From Chitinophagaceae bacterium UBA4407 (GTDB taxonomy: Bacteria > Bacteroidota > Bacteroidia > Chitinophagales > Chitinophagaceae), in assembly GCA_002390845.1 (NCBI GenBank), contig DGQT01000097.1:1-64000 (forward strand): DNA of 64,000 nt, given 5' to 3'. The notes beneath the pieces were generated by a model. The model made no database searches. It saw only the letters and a program-made list of their open reading frames with translations, and was not told where the DNA came from. Position numbers and translations under genes: made by a program. How positions within the stretch are numbered: position 1 is the first letter of the stretch; the number at the start of each line of letters is the position of its first letter. Positions 37,902 to 46,113 of the stretch are shown here, piece by piece.

Positions 37902-37949
37902 AGAAATAAGCTAAACGTTGCACAGGATAGGTTTGTGTATTATTGAACA

Positions 37950-38041
37950 TGCTGCGCCAGGGCGAGCATTGATACAAACGCATAAGTGTGCGACGCAACG
38001 AAAGAATCATAGTAGTAATGCTGCCTGGCTTATAAAAAAAC
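37950..38041 (+). repeat. GCGACGC element, copy 16
   Basis: Box 1 GTGTGCGACGCAAC is at 37986-37999. Spacer ATCATAGTAGTAATGC follows, box 2 GCCTGGC at 38023-38029, then TTATAAAAAAA. The distance between palindrome centres is 33 bp. Confidence 0.88.
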
Positions 38042-38089
38042 ATTGCACATTTTTCTACTGCGTAAAGTATAAATGTAACTATTATCAGA

Positions 38090-39817
38090 ATGATCATTCT
38101 TGGCATTAACGCATATCATGCAGATTCAAGTGCAGCTATTTTAGTAAATGGCGAACTGATCGCTGCAACAGAAGAAGAAAGATTTACAAGGGTAAAACAT
38201 TGGGCAGGTTTTCCTGCACAGGCCATTTTATTTTGCTTAAAAGAAGCTGGGGTAACAATCGAAGAAGTTGACCATATTGCTATTGGCCGTAATCCAAGGG
38301 CAAAGGTTTTTAATAAATTCAGGTACCTGTTAAATAATCCCGGTGGTGGTTTTGGTACCGTGATGAACAGGTTACAAAATTCAAAAAAAGTAACCTCGCT
38401 GGAAAAGGAATTTTCTTTGATCACAGGAGTTGACGCGAAAATAATAAAATCTAAAATTCACCAGGTAGAGCATCATAGAAGCCACCTTGCTTCGGCCTTT
38501 TTTGCAAGCCCCTACAATGAAGCTGCGTTGCTTTCTATAGACGGATCAGGCGATTTTACAACTACCATGATTGCAACCGGCAAAGGCACCCATATTAAAG
38601 TGATTGATTCTGTTGATTTCCCGGTATCAATCGGGATTTTTTATACTGCTTTTACGCAGTTTCTGGGTTTTCCGCATTATGGGGATGAATATAAAGTAAT
38701 GGGGTTAGCGCCTTATGGTGAACCAAAATATCTTGAACAGTTAAAGGATGTGATCCAGTTTACGCAAGATGGTTTGTTCAACTGGAACGAAAAATATTTT
38801 ACATCGGCCAAAGATGTTGTGATCACTTATGGCAACGATCATATCCCTTTTGTAGGCAACCTTTTTACGCCATACATGGAAGAAAAATTTGGCAAAGCAA
38901 GGGTTAATGGGGCCGCGCTTACACAGAAGCACAAAGACCTGGCAGCTTCTGTTCAGCGATTTACAGAACAGTTAATTTTCCATATTGCAGGGCATCTGCA
39001 GAAAAGAACAGGCCTGAAAAACCTTTGCATTGCGGGTGGTGTTGCACAGAACTCAGTTGCCAATGGAAAAGTCTTACAAAACAGCGGTTTTGAAAATTTA
39101 TATATCCCTTCAGCAGGCCACGATGCAGGTATAGCAATGGGTTCAGCCCTTTATGTGTACAATCAAATACTCAATCAGCCACGTTCAGCCGCTGTTTATT
39201 CGGCGTTTACAGGCAGTAAGTTCAGCACCGATGAAATTGAAAGTTATTTGAAATCCCGTAAGATCATTTACACAAAATATACCGATGATGATCTGTATGA
39301 AAAGGTGGCTAATCGCATTATAAATGGTGGTGTAATTGGCTGGTTTCAGGGGCGTGCCGAGTTTGGCCCACGGGCATTGGGTGCACGTTCTATTCTTGCA
39401 GATCCACGCAGGCATGATGCAAAAGATTTACTGAATACCAAGATCAAAAAAAGGGAAAGTTTCAGGCCTTTTGCCCCTTCCATTTTAAAAGAATATGTAG
39501 GCGAATATTTTGATTTGTCTGATGATGTTCCCTTTATGGAAAAAGTATTTCCAATAAAAAAAGAAAAACAGTCCGTCATTCCAGCAGTTACGCATGTTGA
39601 TGGCACAGGGCGTTTACAAACCGTAGATAAAAATGTATCACCCCGGTATTATCAGCTTATCGAAACATTCAGGCAAAAAACCGGCGTACCCGTTTTATTA
39701 AATACTTCGTTTAATGAAAATGAGCCTATCGTAAATTCCCCCGCCGAAGCGCTTAACTGCTTTCTGAGAACCAGTATGGATATGCTGGTAATGGAAAATA
39801 TTATTGTAGAGCGTTAA
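38090..39817 (+). CDS. NodU/TobZ-family carbamoyltransferase
   Basis: The 575-residue enzyme has an N-terminal Kae1/ASKHA-like domain (ILGINAYHADSSAAILVNG, ATEEERFTRVKH, HHRSHLASAFFASP with metal-binding histidines, SIDGSGDFTTT, GDEYKVMGLAPYGEP). The C-terminal domain has GRAEFGPRALGARSILADPR and RESFRPFAPS. It makes carbamoyl-adenylate from carbamoyl phosphate and ATP and moves the carbamoyl group to a hydroxyl. In this locus a sugar hydroxyl of the polysaccharide is the likely acceptor. It is a single-gene unit between element copies 16 and 17. Confidence 0.93.
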   Translation: MIILGINAYHADSSAAILVNGELIAATEEERFTRVKHWAGFPAQAILFCLKEAGVTIEEVDHIAIGRNPRAKVFNKFRYLLNNPGGGFGTVMNRLQNSKKVTSLEKEFSLITGVDAKIIKSKIHQVEHHRSHLASAFFASPYNEAALLSIDGSGDFTTTMIATGKGTHIKVIDSVDFPVSIGIFYTAFTQFLGFPHYGDEYKVMGLAPYGEPKYLEQLKDVIQFTQDGLFNWNEKYFTSAKDVVITYGNDHIPFVGNLFTPYMEEKFGKARVNGAALTQKHKDLAASVQRFTEQLIFHIAGHLQKRTGLKNLCIAGGVAQNSVANGKVLQNSGFENLYIPSAGHDAGIAMGSALYVYNQILNQPRSAAVYSAFTGSKFSTDEIESYLKSRKIIYTKYTDDDLYEKVANRIINGGVIGWFQGRAEFGPRALGARSILADPRRHDAKDLLNTKIKKRESFRPFAPSILKEYVGEYFDLSDDVPFMEKVFPIKKEKQSVIPAVTHVDGTGRLQTVDKNVSPRYYQLIETFRQKTGVPVLLNTSFNENEPIVNSPAEALNCFLRTSMDMLVMENIIVER

Positions 39818-39919
39818 GAGGCTTTTTAGGATAATAAAGATTAACCCCGTGTCGAACGAATCGCGTTGATCATCAAAGTTCAATAGTACAGTTTACAGTA
39901 GTACAAAAGCTCAATCAGG

Positions 39920-40012
39920 GCGAAAGAAAGAAAAGGGCTGTATATCTTTTCTTTCTTGACTTTTTTTGTTACTTTTTTGTGTCAAGACAAAAAAGTAAGT
40001 AACAAAATTGCT
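39920..40012 (+). repeat. TTACTTTTTTG hairpin repeat, copy B
   Basis: Stem TTACTTTTTTGT (39969-39980), loop GTCAAG, ACAAAAAAGTAA (39987-39998), preceded by GGGCTGTATATC. It is the inverted partner of copy A at 15165-15235. No gene is seen in 39818-40197. Confidence 0.6.
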
Positions 40013-40050
40013 TCGTGTAGCTTTTCGCGGCTTAAGTCTATATTCTAAAG

Positions 40051-40125
40051 TTTTTTAACCAAGCCACACTGCTACTATGAGGCTTCGTTGCGTCGCACTC
40101 TTCAGAGTTCTTCGCTTCCTTTAGC
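40051..40125 (-). repeat. GCGACGC element, copy 17
   Basis: Box 1 GTTGCGTCGCACTC is at 40087-40100. Spacer CACTGCTACTATGA and a box 2 region TTTTTTAACCAAGCCA lie to the left. Confidence 0.82.
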
Positions 40126-40197
40126 ATCGGGCAAGCTTCCTGTGTAAATGCAATCATTTTAAATTGTACAACGTTCCGTTTAAGTTTTTTTCAGCGA

Positions 40198-40944
40198 ATG
40201 AAAGTTTCCATCATAACAGCTTCTTATAACAGCGCAGACACAATCTCGGATACCATTGTTTCAGTACAAAAACAATCGTATAAAAACATAGAACACATTA
40301 TTGTGGATGGTGCTTCAAATGATAACACGCTTGGTGCAATACGAGCAGCAGGCCACAAAGGGCCATTGATCTCAGAACCAGATAAAGGTATTTACGATGC
40401 CATGAACAAAGGCATCAAAGCAGCTACAGGTGATATTGTTGGCATACTCAATTCGGATGATCATTTCTATAACGATGATGTAATAGCCACTGTGGTAAAA
40501 GCTTTCGAAGAACAAGAGGTTGATGCCACAGTGGGTGATGTTATTTTTATTAAAAAAGAAAATACTGGAAAAATCGTTCGCAGGTATACTGCCGTTAAGT
40601 GGAAGTTGTCAAAATTTGTGTGGGGTTATATGCCGCCACATCCATCCTTTTTTGTAAGGAGGCACTTGTTTCAAGAGCTTGGCTTTTACAAAACCGATTA
40701 TAAAATAGGCGCTGATTTTGAATTGCTGGTACGCTACCTGCTGGTACATAAAATTAGCTGGGCTTACCTGCCTGTTGTAACTACAAAAATGTTGATGGGC
40801 GGGGCAAGCACAAAAAACATCAACAGCATTATTACTTTAAATAAAGAGATCGCAAGGGCTTGTAAAGAAAATGGCTTGTACACCAATTATGCAATGATCT
40901 ATTCCAAATATCTTTTCAAACCTTTTGAGTTCCTCTCGCAATAA
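40198..40944 (+). CDS. GT2 family glycosyltransferase (WcaA-like)
   Basis: The 248-residue single-domain GT-A enzyme has VSIITASYNSADTISDTIVSV, HIIVDGASNDNT, SEPDKGIYDAMNKGIKAATGDIVGILNSDD (the SDD is the metal site) and a catalytic-region GADFELLVRYL. This compact type often acts near the start of a repeat unit. It directly precedes the exosortase reading frame, which has no ordinary start codon, so translation of the two may be linked. The donor sugar is unknown. Confidence 0.92.
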   Translation: MKVSIITASYNSADTISDTIVSVQKQSYKNIEHIIVDGASNDNTLGAIRAAGHKGPLISEPDKGIYDAMNKGIKAATGDIVGILNSDDHFYNDDVIATVVKAFEEQEVDATVGDVIFIKKENTGKIVRRYTAVKWKLSKFVWGYMPPHPSFFVRRHLFQELGFYKTDYKIGADFELLVRYLLVHKISWAYLPVVTTKMLMGGASTKNINSIITLNKEIARACKENGLYTNYAMIYSKYLFKPFEFLSQ

Positions 40945-40997
40945 ACAGGTAGCATATCAAAAGTTTTTTTGCAAATATTATTTCAAAGGAGTTCTTA

Positions 40998-41555
40998 ATA
41001 TATATAGCCAAATTTCTTCTGGCTTTTTCTATTTTATATTATGGTACCACCGCTGTTATTGGTTTGTCTGCTCCAGGTGGTTATTACAGTAGTTTTGTGC
41101 ATGATTATTTTAACTATCCCGCCCTTTTAAGAAAATCATTACTATACGGTTCGCAATTATTTTTATCTGTGATCGGCTATCACTCAAATGTTGTTGACGT
41201 ATTTCATTTGAAAATGGAGAATGGCCCAAGCGTTCAACTGGTATATTCCTGTCTTGGTTATGGGTTAATGAGTTTTTGGGTAGCATTTATTTATGCAAAC
41301 AACGGTTCAGTAAAGAGAAAAATAATATGGATTATTGGAGGCTGTTTAATGCTGTGGCTGATCAATGTGCTGCGGATATCTTTATTGCTGATCGCTTTTG
41401 ACAAACATTGGTCAATCCCTTTTAATATGGATCATCATACATTATTTAATATTGTTGCTTATATATTAATTTTTGGGATGATCTGGTTTTTTGACAAACA
41501 GCAGAAAAAAATCGGTGTAGGTTTGTTTAGTTCTAAAAAGAATGTGCAGGTATGA
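40998..41555 (+). CDS. XrtY-like exosortase, non-standard start
   Basis: The hydrophobic protein has the exosortase/archaeosortase triad: Cys in VYSCLGYG, Arg in NVLRIS, His in DHHTLFN. It cleaves C-terminal tripartite sorting signals at the inner membrane. The frame is open from 40953 with sense resembling the family N-terminus (KEFLIYIAKFLLAFSILYYG). It contains no ATG, GTG or TTG before TTG 41064, which would cut off a membrane segment. A good ribosome site AAAGGAG (40985-40991) precedes ATA at 40998, so I place the start there tentatively. Its likely client is the PID-type protein at 14807. The enzyme subtype (XrtY) is from memory of the GLSAPGGYYSSFV segment and its exopolysaccharide context. 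Confidence 0.78.
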   Translation: MYIAKFLLAFSILYYGTTAVIGLSAPGGYYSSFVHDYFNYPALLRKSLLYGSQLFLSVIGYHSNVVDVFHLKMENGPSVQLVYSCLGYGLMSFWVAFIYANNGSVKRKIIWIIGGCLMLWLINVLRISLLLIAFDKHWSIPFNMDHHTLFNIVAYILIFGMIWFFDKQQKKIGVGLFSSKKNVQV

Positions 41556-41564
41556 ATTAATGCA

Positions 41565-41660
41565 GCGGTTTGCACAATGCCGAATAGTGAACAGAACGTA
41601 CAAGTGAGTGACACAACTAAAGTTTTATAGTAGTAATGAAGTTTGGCTTATAAAAAAAAT
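41565..41660 (+). repeat. GCGACGC element, copy 18 (GTGACAC subtype)
   Basis: GGTTTGCACAATGCCGAATA leads to GTACAAGTGAGTGACACAAC (box 1 at 41604-41617), ATAGTAGTAATGAAG and box 2 GTTTGGCTTATAAAAAAAA. It is nearly identical, inverted, to copy 19. Confidence 0.9.
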
Positions 41661-41687
41661 CTTACTCGTAAGCAAGAGTATCAATAC

Positions 41688-42650
41688 ATGATTCAGGGAA
41701 AATATAAAATATTTATCACCGGTAGTTCTGGTTTTGTTGGCAAGAATTTGCTTAATTATTTTAAAGAAGATCAGTATCAGTTCCGTTGCTTATTGAGGGA
41801 TGATTCTGCTACCGGTAACGCAACTACAACAAACAAATTAACCTGGAGCAATTTATGCGTTACTGATCTTGATGATATTGATGTGGTGATTCACCTGGCT
41901 GGCAAAGCACACGATCTTAAAAATGCATCTGATCCCCAGGAATATTTTACTGTAAATACAGAACTTACAAAACAGTTGTTCGATGTTTTCCTTGCAGGTA
42001 AAGCAAAGGATTTTATTTATTTCAGCAGCGTGAAAGCCGCTGCCGATACAGTGGAAGGAATACTGGATGAAAATGTTGAACCCAATCCCCAAACTGCTTA
42101 CGGGCAATCGAAACTTGCTGTAGAAAAATACCTGTTGTCAAAAGAATTACCTGCGGGTAAAAGAGTATTTATTCTAAGGCCCTGTATGATTCATGGCCCT
42201 GCCAATAAAGGCAACCTTAACCTGCTTTACCAGTTTGTAAAGAAGGGTATTCCCTACCCGCTTGCTGCATTTAACAACAAACGTTCTTTTATTGCCATAG
42301 ACAATCTGTGTTATATTATTGAGCGGATTGTACAGGATGCTTCAGTGCCATCAGGCATTTATAATGTAGCTGATGATGCAGCATTATCTACAACAGAAGT
42401 AGTAACAATCATATCAAAAGTATTGAAGCGAAAACCAAGGCTGCTGCATATCTCAAAAAAAATATTATCGGGTATCGCACGCATTGGTGACAAAATTAAA
42501 CTGCCTTTAAACTCAGAACGTTTACAAAAACTTACTGAGAATTATATGGTTTCAAACAACAAGATCAAAAGCGCTTTGCACATTAACGCGCTGCCATTAA
42601 GTTCTGAACAAGGGCTTATTAAAACAATCGAAAGTTTTTTATTAAAGTAA
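41688..42650 (+). CDS. NAD-dependent sugar epimerase/reductase (WbpV-like)
   Basis: I use the ATG at 41688 (MIQGKYKIFITG); a TTG 45 bp upstream would start inside element copy 18. The ~320-residue short-chain dehydrogenase has the NAD site TGSSGFVGKN, an HLAGKAHDL segment, serine in YFSSVKA and the catalytic YGQSK. It resembles WbpV/WbpK-type nucleotide-4-keto-sugar reductases or epimerases. It lies three bases before a WecA/WbpL-like gene, a pairing seen where the enzyme makes the first sugar (e.g. UDP-QuiNAc or UDP-FucNAc). The exact product is inference. Confidence 0.86.
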   Translation: MIQGKYKIFITGSSGFVGKNLLNYFKEDQYQFRCLLRDDSATGNATTTNKLTWSNLCVTDLDDIDVVIHLAGKAHDLKNASDPQEYFTVNTELTKQLFDVFLAGKAKDFIYFSSVKAAADTVEGILDENVEPNPQTAYGQSKLAVEKYLLSKELPAGKRVFILRPCMIHGPANKGNLNLLYQFVKKGIPYPLAAFNNKRSFIAIDNLCYIIERIVQDASVPSGIYNVADDAALSTTEVVTIISKVLKRKPRLLHISKKILSGIARIGDKIKLPLNSERLQKLTENYMVSNNKIKSALHINALPLSSEQGLIKTIESFLLK

Positions 42651-42653
42651 TCT

Positions 42654-43634
42654 TTGGTGTTATTCTATCTAATTATAACAGTATTGTTTTTTGGTATCAT
42701 GTATGCATATTTTAAAATTGCAAGGCACTACAATATTACTGACCGGCCAAATGAGCGCAGCTCGCATTCCTCAGTTACCATCCGCGGTGGCGGTATTATT
42801 TTTCTTATCGCAGCATTGGTCATTGCAGGTTTATATTATTCACAATTTGCAGGTATTATTTTCAGCATTCTTATCATTGGTATCATCAGTTTTCTTGATG
42901 ATATTTATACACTTCCGAGAAGCTTCAGGCTTACCTTTCATTTTATTGCCGTAACAATACTGGTAATTTACTTTAATATTTTTCCGGCTTACCCGCTTTA
43001 TGCAATTCTGCTTTTTTATGTACTCGTAACCGGTATCATTAATGCTTACAATTTTATGGATGGTATTAATGGTATTACAGGACTCTACAGCTTAATCATT
43101 TTTGCATCGCTACAGTATATCAATATAAAGCAGCTTGCGTTTATACCGGCAGATGTTATTTGGGTACCAATGCTGGCTTGTGTTGTTTTTCTTTTTTTTA
43201 ATTTCAGAAAAAAGGCAGTTTGCTTTGCCGGCGATGTAGGCAGTGTAACCCTGGCATTGTGGGTGGTTTTTATTTTATTAAGCCTGTCACTAAAAACACA
43301 CAACTGGAACTACGTTCTTTTTCTTTCTGTATATGGAACCGATTCTGTTTTAACCATTCTGCACAGGTTTCTCAGAAGCGAAAATATTTTTAAACCACAC
43401 CGGCTGCATCTTTACCAGCTACTGGCAAACGAACAAAAAATACCACATTTAATGGTTACGTGTATTTACTGCTTCATACAGGTAGCAATCAATATCCTCA
43501 TCATTTCTACACATTTAAGTTTCCCTGTTTCCTTCCTTCTCATTTGTATCCCTCTTGGCTTGATTTATATCGTGGTAAAACCCAGGATGATGACTGCAAA
43601 AAAAAATTCTGTTCTCAACAAAGGCAGCATTTAA
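42654..43634 (+). CDS. WecA/WbpL-like initiating phospho-sugar transferase
   Basis: The 326-residue polytopic membrane enzyme is of the MraY/WecA/TagO family. Motifs are RSSHSSVTIRGGG, SFLDDIYTLP (the DD metal site), NAYNFMDGINGITG, CFAGDVGSVT and a PHRLHLYQ histidine motif. It attaches a phospho-N-acetylamino-sugar to undecaprenyl phosphate, the first step of repeat-unit assembly. No ATG is available at the N-terminus: TTG 42654 or GTG 42657 must serve, just after the reductase stop, which suggests coupled translation. RSSHS in place of PNxRxSHxxPTPRGGG-type spacing is normal for the WbpL branch. Confidence 0.92.
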   Translation: MVLFYLIITVLFFGIMYAYFKIARHYNITDRPNERSSHSSVTIRGGGIIFLIAALVIAGLYYSQFAGIIFSILIIGIISFLDDIYTLPRSFRLTFHFIAVTILVIYFNIFPAYPLYAILLFYVLVTGIINAYNFMDGINGITGLYSLIIFASLQYINIKQLAFIPADVIWVPMLACVVFLFFNFRKKAVCFAGDVGSVTLALWVVFILLSLSLKTHNWNYVLFLSVYGTDSVLTILHRFLRSENIFKPHRLHLYQLLANEQKIPHLMVTCIYCFIQVAINILIISTHLSFPVSFLLICIPLGLIYIVVKPRMMTAKKNSVLNKGSI

Positions 43635-43641
43635 TACATTA

Positions 43642-43735
43642 TTATTTACCAGACTACATTACTACTATTGAACATCCGTTGTGTCACTCACTTTTACGTT
43701 CTGTTCATTATTCAGCATTGTGCAACCAGGTTTAA
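43642..43735 (-). repeat. GCGACGC element, copy 19 (GTGACAC subtype)
   Basis: GTTGTGTCACTCAC at 43678-43691. The spacer reads CATTACTACTATTGAA. The minus-strand left arm GGTTGCACAATGCTGAATAA mirrors copy 18, so the two form inverted repeats around the reductase/WbpL-like pair. Confidence 0.9.
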
Positions 43736-43771
43736 CAATGCTCATTACCTTTTATGCAGGTTGTTCTTTAA

Positions 43772-43845
43772 GCTTTTGCTTCGGTAAAAGCTAAAGCTGC
43801 GTCCGATGCTCAACAGCAATCTTAAGCCCGGCTCATAAAAAGAAT
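43772..43845 (+). repeat. Degenerate GCGACGC element
   Basis: GCTTCGGTAAAAGCTAAAGC resembles the left arm. Box 1 is altered (GCTGCGTCCGATGCTC) and box 2 is intact (AAGCCCGGCTCATAAAAA). No gene is seen in 43736-43979. Confidence 0.5.
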
Positions 43846-43979
43846 AAACATAAGTGTTGAAATAATCTCTAAAAAAATAAACACATCTTAATAAAAAATT
43901 ATACATTCACTTTACCATCCCACTAGAATAAAACAGGCAACCCTTGGCTTATACCTTAAAAAAATTAAATGCTTCGGCT

Positions 43980-44840
43980 ATGAGGCGATTCTTGGTTTTT
44001 GCTATTTATGTATTATTCGCCTTTAATTCAAAGGCAGAAAATAAAATATGCGCCGTAAATGGTGTGCTTGATCTCAGAAACCGCAACTGGGAGAAAGATG
44101 GTATTGCAGAACTTAATGGTGATTGGGAATTTTATTGGGGCAGGTTTTATTCAGCCGATTTCTTCAAAGAAAACGATTCGGCTATTCACCGCAATTACAT
44201 TGCTGTTCCATCCTTCTGGAACGACTTTATTCCCGGTTATAAAAATTTTCAGTCAGGCTTTGGTTATGCAACTTACAGGTTAAAAGTCTTGTGCCCGCCC
44301 GGTGAGCAAAATCTTGCTATAAAACTTTTAACGGTAGCCTCTGCTTACAGAATGTTTGTAAATGGTAAAGAGGTTTTAAGCGTTGGAAAACCCGATACTA
44401 CTGCTGCTGCAACTGTTGCAATGCTAAGGCCTTCTGTTGTGAATGTTGTAACGGAAAATAACGAACTTGATATTGTAGTATATGTTTCAAACTTCAACAA
44501 CCGTGTTGGGGGTATTTGGGATTTTGTGAAAATTGGTACAGAAGATCAAATAAGTACATATACACAGCAAAATATTTATATAGATTTTTTTGTTTCGGGC
44601 AGCTTTTTTCTAATGAGTATTTATTATGCGGTACTGTTGTTTTTTTTCAGGAGAAGGTACCTGCTGCTTTATTTTAGTATGTTGTGTTTTATCATATTTA
44701 CCCGAACCCTTGTTGTTGGCGAAATACCCATAAATTATTTGGTAACCCTGAACTGGGAAATAATAAGACGCATTGAATATATTTCTTTTTATGTGTCTGT
44801 TCCCTTAATGGCCCATTTTTTCCAGGCAGTTGTTTCCTAA
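43980..44840 (+). pseudogene. 7TMR-DISM sensor kinase, N-terminal part (frameshifted)
   Basis: The start at ATG 43980 gives a signal-like N-terminus (MRRFLVFAIYVLFAFNSKA). A galactose-binding-like sensory domain follows (WEKDGIAELNGDWEFYWGRF ... FVNGKEVLSVG). The first membrane segments of a 7TMR module come next (SGSFFLMSIYYAVLLFFF, YFSMLCFIIFTRTL, YISFYVSVPLMAHFFQ). The frame stops at 44840, but the next frame continues exactly where the 7TM module should go on (FPKDFSRKILIII from 44832). Removing one T near 44827-44832 would join them as AVFPKD. So this is a frameshifted gene, a slippage site or a sequencing error. Confidence 0.75.
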
Positions 44841-45969
44841 AGATTTCTCCAGGAAAATATTAATAATCATTTTGGGTATATCGGCTGTGTTCGTTTTACT
44901 GGCTATGTTTACATCAACCTACATTTACACATTTGTTTTGCGCGACTATCAGGCATTAATGATACTGGCTGCATTTTATGGTTTTTATGTTTATATAAGA
45001 GCAGCCTGGAAGGAAAGGCCGGGCAGTGTTATATTTCTTATTGGCTTTTCGATTTTTTTTATAACAATCATTAATGATATACTGTACGCTGATCTTATTA
45101 TTAATACGGCTCAGCTATTTTATGTAGGCTTATTTGTTTTGGTAATTTCGTTATCAATACTGCTTGCCAGGCAATTTGCCGATGCTTTTACCGGGGTTAC
45201 AATTGTAAACAGTAAACTATCTGTAATAAACCACGAGCTTGAAATAAGAAATAAAGAAAATCTTGAGAAAAATGAACAGCTAACAAAACTGAATAATGAA
45301 TTAGACAGTCTTGTTTACCGTACTTCGCACGACCTTAGGGCACCCATTGCTTCTGTTCTTGGTATTATACATGCTGCACGCATAGAAATAAACCCGGAAG
45401 ATTTTCACCAATACCTGGATATGGCCGAAAAAACACTTGGCCGGATGGATTTCCTGATCAGGGATATTATTGATTTCTCAAAAAATAAAAGGCTTGAACT
45501 TGATTTGAAAGAAATTGATTTTAAACAACTGGTTCAGCAATCAAGGGAAGACCACGAACACGCAGATAAAGCTTTAAATATTAACACTGAAGTGGAAATT
45601 GTGCAGGCTGAGAAATTTGTTTCCGACCCAAGACGTGTAAGTATGATCATTAATAACCTGCTTTCCAACGCCATTAAATATACTGATGAAAACAAGGAAA
45701 AACAATGGATAAAAATAAAAGTTACCGTTGCAGAAAATATTGCCCGCATTGAGTTTAAAGATAATGGCCTCGGTATTTCGCAGGTACATCTCGATAAAAT
45801 ATTCACCATGTTTTACCGAGCTACCAGCAGTTCTACAGGCTCTGGTTTGGGATTGTATATTCTAAAAGAGACGGTAGAAAAACTTAAAGGAACGGTAACA
45901 CTTCAGTCTGTAATAAAAGAGGGGACAACTGTATTGGTTATGATTCCGGATATGTCGCCCCAGTTATAA
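44830..45969 (+). CDS. 7TMR-DISM sensor kinase, C-terminal part (HisKA-HATPase)
   Basis: The 379-residue frame holds the remaining membrane segments (~10-140), a coiled coil (INHELEIRNKENLEKNEQLTKLNNELDSL) and the kinase. Phosphoacceptor histidine is in YRTSHDLRAPIASV, the N-box in NLLSNAIKYT, the G1 box in EFKDNGLGIS, the F box in FTMFYRA and the G2 box in GSGLGLYILK. The kinase core is intact, so it could still work without the upstream sensor part if separately translated. The start TTG/ATG is uncertain. It belongs to the 43980-45969 reading frame set and ends 8 bp before element copy 20. Confidence 0.82.
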   Translation: MFPKDFSRKILIIILGISAVFVLLAMFTSTYIYTFVLRDYQALMILAAFYGFYVYIRAAWKERPGSVIFLIGFSIFFITIINDILYADLIINTAQLFYVGLFVLVISLSILLARQFADAFTGVTIVNSKLSVINHELEIRNKENLEKNEQLTKLNNELDSLVYRTSHDLRAPIASVLGIIHAARIEINPEDFHQYLDMAEKTLGRMDFLIRDIIDFSKNKRLELDLKEIDFKQLVQQSREDHEHADKALNINTEVEIVQAEKFVSDPRRVSMIINNLLSNAIKYTDENKEKQWIKIKVTVAENIARIEFKDNGLGISQVHLDKIFTMFYRATSSSTGSGLGLYILKETVEKLKGTVTLQSVIKEGTTVLVMIPDMSPQL

Positions 45970-46049
45970 GAGCTGAATAGTATTGGTAAAGCAAAAGTGT
46001 GCGACGCAACTAAAGTTTCATTTATGTACCTGAGCCCGGCTCAAAAAAA
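45970..46049 (+). repeat. GCGACGC element, copy 20
   Basis: Left arm AGCTGAATAGTATTGGTAAA, box 1 GTGTGCGACGCAAC at 45997-46010, box 2 GAGCCCGGCTC (46032-46042) and an A-run. Palindrome centres are 33 bp apart. Confidence 0.9.
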
Positions 46050-46068
46050 TTCTTTCATATTTCACATC

Positions 46069-46098
46069 AAAAAAGCCCGGTTAGTTCCGGGCTTTTGA
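46069..46098. terminator. Bidirectional terminator
   Basis: AAAAGCCCGG (46071-46080), loop TTAGTT, CCGGGCTTTT (46087-46096). It ends the PhyH gene on minus and may also end the kinase transcript on plus. Confidence 0.75.
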
Positions 46099-46113
46099 TC
46101 ATGGTTTTTCTTA

